This document shows positions 32,594 to 41,222 of a DNA stretch of 64,000 bases, piece after piece. The notes below the pieces were generated by a model. That model was not told where the DNA came from. It ran no database searches and saw only the letters and a list, made by a program, of their open reading frames with translations. Position 1 is the first letter of the stretch. Each line of letters starts with the position of its first letter. Source of the stretch: Saccharothrix luteola (GTDB lineage Bacteria; Actinomycetota; Actinomycetes; Mycobacteriales; Pseudonocardiaceae). The position numbers were made by a program, and so were the translations under genes. The stretch spans positions 1 to 64,000 of the forward strand of contig NZ_JAJHUO010000014.1 of NCBI RefSeq assembly GCF_020859565.1, written 5' to 3'.

Positions 32594-34755
32594 CGCCGCC
32601 ACAGGGGCCGTGGGTCGACCGCCCAGAACATCCTGCGGTACCAAGGCATCCCACGCCGCAGCCCACCGCGCACCTGCCGCGCCAACGACCACGGCGACGT
32701 CCCGGCCGCACGCCCCGCCACCGCGCCCGGTCCCGCCGCCACCGTCCCTGGTCCCGCCGCCACCGGGTGACCGACCCGGGGCCGGCCATGTTCCGGGGCG
32801 TGACCGACGGCACGACCGACCTCCGGTGCGAAGGCCGCGTAGTCCGCCAACCGGGCCAACTCCACCGCCGGCGCCGACCCCAGACCCGCCGCGATGTCCG
32901 GTGCGGTCCGATCCGCGGTCGGTGTCCGGCCGGCCAGCAACAACCCGTCCAGCACGTAGGCCCAAGCGCCGGTCGCGCCCGCGGCACGCAGCCGGTTGCG
33001 CCGCACCAGCCGCGCCAACCCGAGCACCAGCAGGATCAGCACCGGCACCCCGCCGAGCACCGCGTACCCGATCCACCGCTGCGAACCGGCCGACGTGCCC
33101 TGCGCGGCGACGGTGCTCGACGGCGTCACCAACGGCGGCGGCGGCGCGGACAGCGGCGTGCTCGTCGGGGTGGCCGTGACCGACGCCAACCGGTCGAGCA
33201 CCTCGCGCTTCTGCGCGGCGCTCGACCCACCCGACGACACACCCGACACCGGGTCGAACGGCACCCAGCCCCACCCGGCGAAGTACACCTCGGGCCACGC
33301 GGTCGCGTCGCTGCCGCGCACCACGCGTTCCTCGCCGTCGGCGGGCTGGAAGCCGACGACCACCCGGGTCGGCAACCCCACCGCGCGCGCCAGCACCGCG
33401 AACGCCGACGCGAACTGCTCCGCCGTCCCGGCGTTCGCACCGGGCTCACCGGGACCGCCGAACAGGAACCGCTCCAACCGCGCGTACGACGACCCGACGG
33501 GCGCCTGCGCGTCCGGCGTGCGCCCCTGCTTCACCACCTGCTCGATCGCCACGGCCCGCTCGTACGGCGACCGAGCGCTCTGCACGATCTGCCGCGCGTA
33601 CTCCGCCAACGAGTACGGCAACCCCGGCAGCTCCAGGTACCGGCCCGCGTTCGTCGGCACGGTGGCGTCCAGCAGGTCCGCGTCATCGGGCACGTCCACC
33701 ACACCCCGCACCCGGTACGACAGACCGGGCGTCAACTCGGTGCGCAGCACCAAGGACCCCGAGTCGGGGTCGACCATCGCGCCGTCCAACGACACCGCCG
33801 TGGGCCGCCCCACCGTCGGCAACCACCGGCCGCCCAACTCGCCGACGGTGATCTCCACCTCGGCCTCGTCCACCTGCGCGCCCGGCGGCAGGTCCGGCTC
33901 CGCCACGGCCCCGATGGGCCCGTACAACGACGCCGCCCGCCACGCCGCACCCGAGTAGTCCGACAACGCCACCAACCGCACCGCCCGCTCCGGACCGCGC
34001 ACCCGGAACAGCTCCGTGTCGCCCAGATTCGCCCACGACGCCAACTGCGGCAACGGACTCGCCACCCCCAGATCAGCCACCGGCGGCTCCACCAGCTCCC
34101 GCGGCTCGAACGCCTCACCGGCCGGCAGAACCACCGCGAGCGCCGCGACCGCCGCCACCGGCACCGCGGGCAGCCCGAGCAACACCCGGCCACCGGCCTC
34201 CAACCGGTCCACGAGCAACCACCCGATCGCCACGAGCGCGACCAACCCCACCGCCACCAACCCGTACCGATCCGCCCGCCCGGCCGTCAACAGCGCCGTG
34301 CACGTGTAGAGCACCGCCGCACCAACCACGGGCGCCAACAACGACCGCCCCCGCCGCGCCACCGCCAGCACCACGACCAACGACACCCCGAACACCAGCA
34401 ACGCGCCCGGCGCCAACAGCTCGGGTGTGACGGGCGCGGGCCGTGCGGCGGTCAGCAGGCGCGGCACCAGGTCCAGCAGCACGGGCAGCGGGTCGGTGGA
34501 GTCGATCGCCGAGCCCTCCGCCACCCAGTACCCGCCGACCAGCGCCAGCACCACCAGCGAGAACGCCACCAGCCCCGACGGCACCCGCCGCCACCGCAAC
34601 AGCGGCAGGCACGCGAACGCCACCACAGCCGCGCCCGCGAACACCAGCGAAGCCGTGGCCCCCTGCCACCCCGAACCGAGGTGCAACGCGGCCACCACGA
34701 CCAACAACGCCGCCCAAGCCACCCGGGCCGCGCTGCCCACCCGAGCGGCACTCAC
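32590..34755 (-). CDS. Membrane transglutaminase-fold protein (DUF3488 type), catalytic residues lost
   Basis: The 721-residue call starts at GTG 34755, right before the first membrane helix and overlapping the upstream 77-codon frame by GTGA. The same frame is open to an ATG at 35082, with a Gly/Ala/Arg-rich extension and no ribosome site. Residues 1-210 have about six membrane helices, residues ~230-540 are extracytoplasmic, and one helix near 580 (IGYAVLGGVPVLILLVLGL) leads to a cytoplasmic tail. The core has the transglutaminase-like fold, but the usual Cys is Ala445 (NAGTAEQFASAF) and the His is Thr485 (ATAWPEVYF); only the Asp in WVPFDPV remains. Together with DUF58 and MoxR genes it forms the common actinobacterial envelope-linked cluster. 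Confidence 0.8.
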   Translation of the reverse strand: MSAARVGSAARVAWAALLVVVAALHLGSGWQGATASLVFAGAAVVAFACLPLLRWRRVPSGLVAFSLVVLALVGGYWVAEGSAIDSTDPLPVLLDLVPRLLTAARPAPVTPELLAPGALLVFGVSLVVVLAVARRGRSLLAPVVGAAVLYTCTALLTAGRADRYGLVAVGLVALVAIGWLLVDRLEAGGRVLLGLPAVPVAAVAALAVVLPAGEAFEPRELVEPPVADLGVASPLPQLASWANLGDTELFRVRGPERAVRLVALSDYSGAAWRAASLYGPIGAVAEPDLPPGAQVDEAEVEITVGELGGRWLPTVGRPTAVSLDGAMVDPDSGSLVLRTELTPGLSYRVRGVVDVPDDADLLDATVPTNAGRYLELPGLPYSLAEYARQIVQSARSPYERAVAIEQVVKQGRTPDAQAPVGSSYARLERFLFGGPGEPGANAGTAEQFASAFAVLARAVGLPTRVVVGFQPADGEERVVRGSDATAWPEVYFAGWGWVPFDPVSGVSSGGSSAAQKREVLDRLASVTATPTSTPLSAPPPPLVTPSSTVAAQGTSAGSQRWIGYAVLGGVPVLILLVLGLARLVRRNRLRAAGATGAWAYVLDGLLLAGRTPTADRTAPDIAAGLGSAPAVELARLADYAAFAPEVGRAVGHAPEHGRPRVGHPVAAGPGTVAAGPGAVAGRAAGTSPWSLARQVRGGLRRGMPWYRRMFWAVDPRPLWRR

Positions 34756-34985
34756 ACCTCGGGCACTCGCACCTCCGCCACTCCCGCCTCCGCGTCCGGC
34801 ACTCGCACCGCCGCGTCGGGCACGAGCACCGCTGTGTGGGGCACGAGCACCGCTGTGTCGGGCACCCGCACCATCGCCCGCGGACCCACGCGCACCGCCA
34901 TCCGCGGACAGGCGAGCACCGTGATCCACCTGCCCGCCCGCATCCGCGGACCCACCCGCACCGCCATCCGAAGGTCCGCGCGCAC
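34752..34985 (-). repeat. Repeat-rich 77-codon frame ahead of the transglutaminase-fold gene
   Basis: On the minus strand a frame from GTG 34985 ends in a GTGA overlap with the next gene. It encodes heptads such as VPDTAVL, VPHTAVL, VPDAAVR (21-bp imperfect repeats, ~34776-34871) and two copies of MAVRVGPR 66 bp apart. No ribosome site is seen. It may be a real coupled leader frame or a chance frame through a minisatellite. I recognise no protein family. Confidence 0.5.
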
Positions 34986-35179
34986 TCACCGACGCACCAC
35001 CCCGACACACCCGAGGCCGGGGCGCCGCGCCTCCATACTTCCGGCAACAAAATCGGCGCTTCCATTCATCCCCGGCGCCCATGACGCTATCGGGTGATCT
35101 TCTGCGGGCCGGCCAGGCGAAGCAGGTGGAGCGGGGACCCGGTCCGGTGCCCGCCACAGCCGTGCACTCAGCCGCGCGC
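34986..35179. other. Gap between DUF58 and transglutaminase-fold genes
   Basis: About 190 bp with lower G+C than its surroundings in parts (around 35035-35095). It is crossed by open frames but has none with a ribosome site. I see no promoter, hairpin or operator that I can support. It could be the N-terminal coding part of the transglutaminase-fold gene if the ATG at 35082 is used. Confidence 0.4.
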
Positions 35180-36328
35180 TCACCGCGACACCGCCGTGTT
35201 CCAAGCGTCCAACAGCCCTTCGGCCTTGGCATCGCGCAGCAACAACACCGACCCGACCGCCGAGATCGGCCGCACCACACCGGGATCCACGACCAGCACC
35301 ACCCCCACCGACGCCCGCCCCGCCTCCAGCATCAACGCCGACAGCTCAGCCTTCGCCCCGCACACCACCGCCACCACGTCCAAGTCCCGGATCGGCAGCG
35401 AACGCACCCCCGAAGCACGATCAGCCGCCTTGAGATCCGCCAACGCCGCCAGCACCACCGACGCGTCCGCGTCCACCGCACCCGGAGGCAACTCCACGTC
35501 CACCGCACCCGACGACGACACCAACCGCACCGGGTGCCCCTCGGCGATCGCCACCGTCACCAGCGACGCCGCCACCTCCACCGCGTCCTCGAGGTCCTTG
35601 GCCTCCGCATACCCGTCCGCATGATCGTCGAGCACCACCGCCAAGTGCGGGCGAGCGGGATCGGCGTCCTCCCGGATCATCAACGTCCCGGTCCGCGCGG
35701 ACGTCGCCCAGTGCAACCGCCGCAAGTCGTCACCCGGCACGTACTCCCGCAACCCCACCAGATCCGTCCCACCACGCTCCACCCGCTCATCGGCCCCCAC
35801 GTGCCCACGCCGCACCCCACCCGGCAGACCACGCACCGGCAGCACGCGCGGCACCACCCGGACCTCCACCACGTCACCCACCACCGTCCGGGCGTGCGCC
35901 AACCCCGCCAACCCCCGACGGCTCAACGTCAACGGCCCGACCTTCACCAACCCCCGCGTGTGCGTGGGAATCGGGTACTCCACCTTCACCTTCTGCCCCG
36001 GCGCGAGCAGCGGGATGTCCACCGCCACCACCTCACCCGCCACCTCGTCGGTCGCGTCGAACACCACCGGGAAACGCCGGCTCGTGCCCGTCAGCTCCAC
36101 CACACCCGTGCAGGCGCCCAACCGCTGCACGGTTCTCGGCCGCACGACCCGCTTCGGCGCGACCTGGGCCCGCGACAACACCGACACCACACCCGCCGCC
36201 ACGAGCACCAGCAACGCGATGCCCAACCCGGCCACACCCGGATAACGCCACCACAACCCCAAGCCCACCAACGACACACCCGACAGCACCGCGCCCAGCC
36301 CTCGCGCGGTCAGCCGCACCCTGGTCAT
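35180..36328 (-). CDS. DUF58 domain-containing membrane protein
   Basis: The 382-residue protein starts at ATG 36328, overlapping the MoxR stop by ATGA. Two membrane helices lie in residues 8-50 (GLGAVLSGVSLVGLGLWW and AGLGIALLVLVAAGVVSVL). The DUF58 core follows, with the signature GLREYVPGDDLRRLHWATSA near residue 195 and a VWA-like C-terminal region. DUF58 proteins work with MoxR AAA+ ATPases, probably in assembling or activating envelope complexes; the details are unknown. The gene is the second in a MoxR-DUF58-transglutaminase-fold run. Confidence 0.85.
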   Translation of the reverse strand: MTRVRLTARGLGAVLSGVSLVGLGLWWRYPGVAGLGIALLVLVAAGVVSVLSRAQVAPKRVVRPRTVQRLGACTGVVELTGTSRRFPVVFDATDEVAGEVVAVDIPLLAPGQKVKVEYPIPTHTRGLVKVGPLTLSRRGLAGLAHARTVVGDVVEVRVVPRVLPVRGLPGGVRRGHVGADERVERGGTDLVGLREYVPGDDLRRLHWATSARTGTLMIREDADPARPHLAVVLDDHADGYAEAKDLEDAVEVAASLVTVAIAEGHPVRLVSSSGAVDVELPPGAVDADASVVLAALADLKAADRASGVRSLPIRDLDVVAVVCGAKAELSALMLEAGRASVGVVLVVDPGVVRPISAVGSVLLLRDAKAEGLLDAWNTAVSR

Positions 36329-37311
36329 CGCGCGGCCGGTCTCGGCACCGCCACGCCCGCCAGGACGTCGGCCAGGACCTCCTCGGTCGTCGTGCCGGCC
36401 AACTGCGCCTCACGGGTCAGCACCAACCGGTGCGCCAACACCGGCACGGCCAACGCCTGCACGTCACCCGGCACCACGAAGTGCCTGCCCTGCGCCGCCG
36501 CGTGCACCTGCACGCACCGCACCAGCGAACGCAGACCACGCGTGCTCGCACCCAGCCGCAACCGGCTGTCCGCGCGCGACGCGACACCGATGTCGCTGAT
36601 GTAGCGCAACAACGGGTCCGCCACGTGCAGCGTCGCCAGCCGACGTCCCTGCTCGGCGACGACGTGCGGGTTGCTCACCGTCGGCACCGCGCCCACGTGC
36701 CCCGCGCCGCTCCCGGGCCGCAGCACGTCGATCTCGTGCTCCACCGACGGGTAGCCGATGGACGTGCGCAGCATGAACCGGTCCAGCTGCGCCTCGGGCA
36801 GCCGGTACGTGCCGTCCAGGTCGATCGGGTTCTGCGTGGCCACCACCAGGAACGGCGAGGGCACCGCGTGCGCCACGCCGTCCACCGTGACCGTCCGCTC
36901 CTCCATCACCTCCAGCAGCGCCGACTGCGTCTTGGCCGCGGCGCGGTTGATCTCGTCCGCCAGCACGACGTTCGCGAACACGGGCCCCGGCCGGAATCGC
37001 ACCTCACCGGTCTGCGGGTCGTACACGGACGTGCCGGTGACGTCCGAGGGCAGCAGGTCGGGCGTGAACTGCACCCGTCGCGACACACCGCCCAACGCGC
37101 CCGCGACCGCCCGTGCCAGCGTCGTCTTGCCCGTGCCCGGGACGTCCTCCAGCAGCACGTGCCCGCCGGCGAACATCGCGACCAGCACGAGGTCGATGAC
37201 GTCCCGCTTGCCCCGCACCGCCGACTCGACCGCGTCACCGAGCCGCGAGTGCAGGGCGCGGAACGCCGCGATCTCGTCCTCACCGATCGCCGGCACCGCC
37301 GTACTCGTCAC
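36325..37311 (-). CDS. MoxR-family AAA+ ATPase
   Basis: The 328-residue protein starts at GTG 37311, 13 nt after the upstream Fn3 gene. It has Walker A VPGTGKTTLA (~residue 58), Walker B VVLADEINRA, sensor 1 ATQNPIDLDGTYRLPEAQLD with the MoxR-specific QNP, and the RF arginine finger region DRFMLRTSIGYPS. The C-terminal lid is normal. MoxR ATPases act as chaperones for partner proteins with VWA or DUF58 domains, here the coupled downstream gene. It is cytoplasmic. Confidence 0.9.
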   Translation of the reverse strand: MTSTAVPAIGEDEIAAFRALHSRLGDAVESAVRGKRDVIDLVLVAMFAGGHVLLEDVPGTGKTTLARAVAGALGGVSRRVQFTPDLLPSDVTGTSVYDPQTGEVRFRPGPVFANVVLADEINRAAAKTQSALLEVMEERTVTVDGVAHAVPSPFLVVATQNPIDLDGTYRLPEAQLDRFMLRTSIGYPSVEHEIDVLRPGSGAGHVGAVPTVSNPHVVAEQGRRLATLHVADPLLRYISDIGVASRADSRLRLGASTRGLRSLVRCVQVHAAAQGRHFVVPGDVQALAVPVLAHRLVLTREAQLAGTTTEEVLADVLAGVAVPRPAAR

Positions 37312-37324
37312 TTCTCGCCCCTCG

Positions 37325-39493
37325 TCACTCCGACTCGCCGCGCCGCATCCGGCGGTTGCGGAAGGTCAACAACCACGCCGTCGCCAACAACCCGATACCG
37401 CCGCCGACCAACTGGTTGCTCTCGTCGGACGCGGGCACGCTCAGCGGCTGGCAGATCCGGCCGCCACCGCAGTTCTGGGGCGGCTCGCGCATGCGCACCG
37501 GGTACGACGCCGATTCCACCGACCCCGCCGGGCCGTGCGCCCGCACGACGATCGAGTTCAAGCCGTAGTCGACCGCGATGGTCACCGAACCACCGGCGCA
37601 GGGGATCGGCGCGGTGGCCTCCAACAGCAGGTTGACGACCTCGCACGTCCCGCTGTGATTCGCCCAGTCCGCCGGCGGCGCCGTGGTCACCCTCCTCTCG
37701 TACTCGTGACCGCCGGGCCCGACCGTGCTGATCACCTGGACACCCCCGGTCGGCAACGGTGGAGGCGGCGGGGGCGTGGTCGTCGTCGTGGTGATCACGG
37801 GCGGCGGGGTCGTCGTCGTGGTGACCACCGGCGGCTGCGTCGTCGTCGTCACCACCGGGGGCTGAGTGGTCGTCGTCCCGGCCGCCGGCCGGATCGTCCA
37901 CGACGCCGTGCCCGCCTCACCCACCCCGAACCGGTTGTACGCCGCCACCGCGACGTCCACCTTCCCGCTCGCGCAGAACGTGGAACCCGCGCACGGCAAC
38001 ACCAACTCGGCCGACGTGCCCGCCACCCGCGTCTCCTGGCTGCCGCCGGAGAACGCGCCGGTCCCCGTCACCTGGTACCCGGTGATCGGCTCACCGCCGT
38101 CCGGCACCGCGCTCCAGCTCACGGTCACGACCACCGACGTGCCGTTGTTGCTGCGCTGGGACACCGTCACGCCCGCCGGACGACCCGGCGCCGCACCCGA
38201 CACACCGGCACTCGGCGTCGTCGTGGTCGGCGCGACAGTCGTCTCCCCACCGCGGCCCTGCGTGTTCTGGCCGTTGCCCCTGTTGTCCCGCGTCGGCGGC
38301 TCCGGACGCGGCGGCGGAGGACTGGGCACACTCGGGATCGGCGACCGCTCCGGGTCCATCACCGGCAGCTCGGGACTGCGGATCACCACGTCCCGCGTGC
38401 GCCCGTCGGAATCCACGATCACACCCGAATCCGAACCCGGCGTGTTGATGAACAGCTTGCCGTCGTCGAACACCAGCGCCGGGTCGCCCGAACCACCCGT
38501 CCGCACGTCGTCCGCGCCACGCTTGCCCATCCGGTCCAGCACCACGACCTTGCCCGACCCCAGGCACGGCACGTAGACCCGGTCGCGGAACACCGCCGGC
38601 CGCCCGGGCTTGGGGCAGTCGAACTGCGCCATGTCCACCCGGACCACCTCGTCACCGCTGACCAGCACGACGACCGACGCGTCCGGGACCGACGCCGGTA
38701 CCAGGCCCGTCGGACTCGTCTGCGCCGCCAACACCTCGCCCGCGAACGACGCCGTGCTCGCCGTGAGGTCGCGGCCGGTGCCGTCACGCACCACCACGCC
38801 GCCCTCCAACCCGAGCAACGTCACACCACGCTCGTGCGGCACCAACGCCGTGCGCGGCCCGGCCCCCGACACCGCCCTGTTGGTCCGCTCCAAGAACTCC
38901 AGGTCTTCGTCCGACCACTCCAACGAGTACAGGTTGCCACCGTGGTCGACCGCCCAGAGAACCCCGCTGTCGTCCGCGACCACGTCGGCCAACGGCTGGC
39001 CGGCCAGCCACGGCGACCCGATGTCGGCCAACGTCACGGGGTCCGCGTTGTGCACCGAACCGGCCGCGCGATCGACCACGAACACCCGGTCCCACGCGAT
39101 GAGCACCTTCGCCGACGGTCCGGGAGGCGCCTGCCTGCGACCGGAGGACAACAACGTCGCCAGGTCGATCACGGTGATCTGGCCGGTGCGGCGGTCGAGC
39201 ACGATCAGCTTGTCGTCGGACTGCGCGATCTCCAACTGCGCGTCCGCCCCACTGACCTGCAACCGCGTCTGCGGCTTCCCCGAACTCGGGTTGACCTGCA
39301 CGACCTCACCGCGCTGGTCGTCGTTCAGCCAAGTGAGGCCATCGGAAACCTCGACAGCCGTGCGCGAGATGCCGTCGCCAAGAGCAGCGCCGACCAGCAA
39401 CAACAGCCCTAACGCGGCGGCGCTGACACTGGCCGACTCCCGCCGGCCCGCGCCGATGGCCCGACGCGCGATCCTGCCCAGCTTCGCTCCCAC
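37325..39493 (-). CDS. Exported beta-propeller / fibronectin type III protein with membrane anchor
   Basis: The 722-residue protein is taken from GTG 39493; a TTG 30 nt upstream is the other option. A basic N-terminus and hydrophobic helix (SVSAAALGLLLLVGAAL) place the rest outside the cell. Residues ~50-385 look like a beta-propeller with repeated DRRTGQITVIDL-type blades. A Pro/Thr linker and an Fn3 domain (~425-530, including SWSAVPDGGEPITGYQV and FGVGEAGTASWTI) follow. Next come a TTTT-PP low-complexity spacer, another beta domain with four cysteines, and a C-terminal helix followed by RNRRMRRGESE, an LPXTG-like stop-transfer without a visible sorting motif. It leads the MoxR-DUF58 operon and probably senses or binds the cell wall. 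Confidence 0.72.
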   Translation of the reverse strand: MGAKLGRIARRAIGAGRRESASVSAAALGLLLLVGAALGDGISRTAVEVSDGLTWLNDDQRGEVVQVNPSSGKPQTRLQVSGADAQLEIAQSDDKLIVLDRRTGQITVIDLATLLSSGRRQAPPGPSAKVLIAWDRVFVVDRAAGSVHNADPVTLADIGSPWLAGQPLADVVADDSGVLWAVDHGGNLYSLEWSDEDLEFLERTNRAVSGAGPRTALVPHERGVTLLGLEGGVVVRDGTGRDLTASTASFAGEVLAAQTSPTGLVPASVPDASVVVLVSGDEVVRVDMAQFDCPKPGRPAVFRDRVYVPCLGSGKVVVLDRMGKRGADDVRTGGSGDPALVFDDGKLFINTPGSDSGVIVDSDGRTRDVVIRSPELPVMDPERSPIPSVPSPPPPRPEPPTRDNRGNGQNTQGRGGETTVAPTTTTPSAGVSGAAPGRPAGVTVSQRSNNGTSVVVTVSWSAVPDGGEPITGYQVTGTGAFSGGSQETRVAGTSAELVLPCAGSTFCASGKVDVAVAAYNRFGVGEAGTASWTIRPAAGTTTTQPPVVTTTTQPPVVTTTTTPPPVITTTTTTPPPPPPLPTGGVQVISTVGPGGHEYERRVTTAPPADWANHSGTCEVVNLLLEATAPIPCAGGSVTIAVDYGLNSIVVRAHGPAGSVESASYPVRMREPPQNCGGGRICQPLSVPASDESNQLVGGGIGLLATAWLLTFRNRRMRRGESE

Positions 39494-39693
39494 GGCCGGG
39501 ATGCTAACGGCCCTGTATGACAATTCTGAGACAACTCACCAGCCTGCTCCGCTCGGCCCAAACCCGACTCGGCCGGATGCGTCCACATCGGACCAACCCT
39601 CCCCCGCGCGCGGTACGACCACCCCGCCACGCCCACCAACGCCGCGCGTGCCTTCCCCACCTCAACACCGCCCCTCACACCTCAACACCGCCC

Positions 39694-40188
39694 TCACAGG
39701 TCGGCGAACTCCTCCCGCCGCACCTTCGCGCACTCCGTCGTCAACCCCGCGTCCACGGCCTGGCTGATCTCCGCCAACGACCGCAACTGCTCCGGCGTCA
39801 ACACGTCGAACAAGTGCTCCCGCACCGCCGTCACGTGCCCCGCCGCCGCCTGCTCCAACACCGCGAACCCGACGTCCGTGAGCACCGCGATCGAGCCACG
39901 CCGATCCGAGGGGCAGGCCTGCCGCTCGACCCAGCCCTCCTTCTCCAACCGGGCCACCGCGTGGGAGAGCCTCGACCGTGACGAGTGGCACACCGCCGCC
40001 AACTCGCTCATCCGCAGCGAGCGCTCCGGGGCCTCGGACAGCGCCACCAGGATCTCGTAGTACGCCATCGGCATCCCGGAATCACGCTGCAACTGCCGGT
40101 CGAGGTGTTCGGTGAACTTGGTCACGGCGGTCATGAAGGCACGCCACACCTGCTGCTCTTCGGCGCTCAGCCACCGCACGTCGCTCAT
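39694..40188 (-). CDS. MarR-family transcriptional regulator
   Basis: The 164-residue protein is taken from ATG 40188 (MSDVRWLS). Two further in-frame ATGs lie 12 and 9 nt upstream. The only purine-rich site, GGGAGG, is 1 nt from the chosen ATG, so the start is uncertain. The winged helix includes LRMSELAAVCHSSRSRLSHAVARLEKEGWV as helix-turn-helix and recognition helix, with the DRRG wing tip. Flanking helices form the dimer domain. It is divergent from the yceI-like gene, and two GTTGAA-type palindromes lie in the shared 91-bp gap, so it likely represses both. MarR-YceI pairs are common in actinobacteria. Confidence 0.86.
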   Translation of the reverse strand: MSDVRWLSAEEQQVWRAFMTAVTKFTEHLDRQLQRDSGMPMAYYEILVALSEAPERSLRMSELAAVCHSSRSRLSHAVARLEKEGWVERQACPSDRRGSIAVLTDVGFAVLEQAAAGHVTAVREHLFDVLTPEQLRSLAEISQAVDAGLTTECAKVRREEFADL

Positions 40189-40209
40189 GCCTCCCATCAT
40201 ACGGCCGTT

Positions 40210-40255
40210 GTTGAACCTTCAACCAGGATGCGCTATGTTCTGTTGAGAGTTCAAC
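40210..40255 (+). promoter_or_regulatory. yceI promoter with two MarR operators
   Basis: TTGAAC (40211-40216) is followed after 17 nt by TATGTT (40234-40239). Inverted repeats GTTGAA-CC-TTCAAC (40210-40223) and GTTGAG-AG-TTCAAC (40242-40255) cover the -35 box and the start region. Their centres are 32 bp apart, about three helical turns. A bound MarR dimer at either would block transcription. Confidence 0.7.
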
Positions 40256-40279
40256 CAGACCAACCCAGAAGGACCATCA

Positions 40280-40825
40280 ATGACCTCGCAGACTGTGCAG
40301 ATCCCCGGCTACCTCGCGGGCACGTGGGCGATCGACCCGGTGCACTCGGACATCTCGTTCGTGGTTCGCCACCTGGGCGTGTCCAAGGTCCGCGGCCACT
40401 TCGGCACCTTCGAGGGCACGATCGTGACGGCCGAGAACCCGCTGGAGTCCACGGTCACCGCGAAGATCGACGCCGCCTCCGTCAGCACGCGCAACGACCA
40501 GCGCGACGCCCACGTCAAGAACGAGGACTTCCTGGACGTCGAGAAGTTCCCCGAGCTCACCTTCACGTCCACCGGCGTGCGCGCCCACGGCGAGGGCTTC
40601 CTCGTCGACGGCGAGCTGTCGCTGCACGGCGTGACCAAGCCCGTGGCCCTGGAGCTGGAGATCAACGGCTTCGGCGACGGCTTCGAGGGCTCGAAGGTCG
40701 TCGGCTTCTCCGCCTCCACCGAGATCAACCGCCGCGAGTTCGGCGTGACCGGTGGCCCGGCGGGCGCGGTCGTCGGCGACAAGATCACCATCCTGCTGGA
40801 GATCGAGGCCGTCAAGCAGGCCTGA
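40280..40825 (+). CDS. YceI-family polyisoprenoid-binding protein
   Basis: The 181-residue protein starts at ATG 40280 after AGAAGGA. It shows the YceI lipocalin-like barrel from end to end: GTWAIDPVHSDISFVVRHLGVSK at the start (the HS and HLG motifs), RDAHVKNEDFLDVEKFP (the xxHLRSxDFFD-type motif) and NRREFGVTG near the C-terminus. There is no signal peptide, so this is the cytoplasmic actinobacterial kind. Family members bind long isoprenoids or other amphiphiles, and a stress-linked role is likely under its MarR neighbour. A terminator follows 17 bp downstream. Confidence 0.9.
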   Translation: MTSQTVQIPGYLAGTWAIDPVHSDISFVVRHLGVSKVRGHFGTFEGTIVTAENPLESTVTAKIDAASVSTRNDQRDAHVKNEDFLDVEKFPELTFTSTGVRAHGEGFLVDGELSLHGVTKPVALELEINGFGDGFEGSKVVGFSASTEINRREFGVTGGPAGAVVGDKITILLEIEAVKQA

Positions 40826-40841
40826 ACCAAGAGCATCCCGG

Positions 40842-40868
40842 AAGGCCCGCCGACACCCGGCGGGCCTT
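40842..40868 (+). terminator. Rho-independent terminator after yceI
   Basis: AAGGCCCGCCG and CGGCGGGCCTTT form an 11-bp stem around a 5-nt loop (ACACC), ending in TTT. It lies 17 bp after the stop. Confidence 0.85.
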
Positions 40869-41222
40869 TCGCGCTGCCCGCCCTCCTCCCACCCCCACCC
40901 CCTCCCCCGCGCTCCCCGCCCCTCCCCTACCCTGCGTCAGGGCAAGTCGCTAGACCGGGCGAACCAGAGCGTCATTCCATTTCACCGAGCATTTCGGTAG
41001 TTTTTGGCGTGCCACCGCAACCTGCCTGAACCGCGCACCGTCTCCACCCGTAGTAGGTCGTAGCAGGTCGTGAAACCAGAGTTTTGCTTCGGTCGGCACT
41101 GAAGCTGTAGAACTCGATGCGGACACAGTCCGCTCACGGTCGTAGACCACGTGGGTGACATCGGACGCACTCATGGCACCATCTGGCGCAGCACGCGCCG
41201 GACGCAGGCGAGGAGGATCGGT
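40869..41222. other. Intergenic region without a supported gene
   Basis: This stretch begins with a C-rich pyrimidine run (40878-40930). Lower-G+C sequence follows (40975-41130), with the short direct repeat GTAGGTCGTAGCAGGTCG at ~41052-41069. The end carries the ribosome site GAGGAGG for the gene at 41223. I see no convincing coding frame or RNA gene, and the promoter for the next gene could not be placed. Confidence 0.45.
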
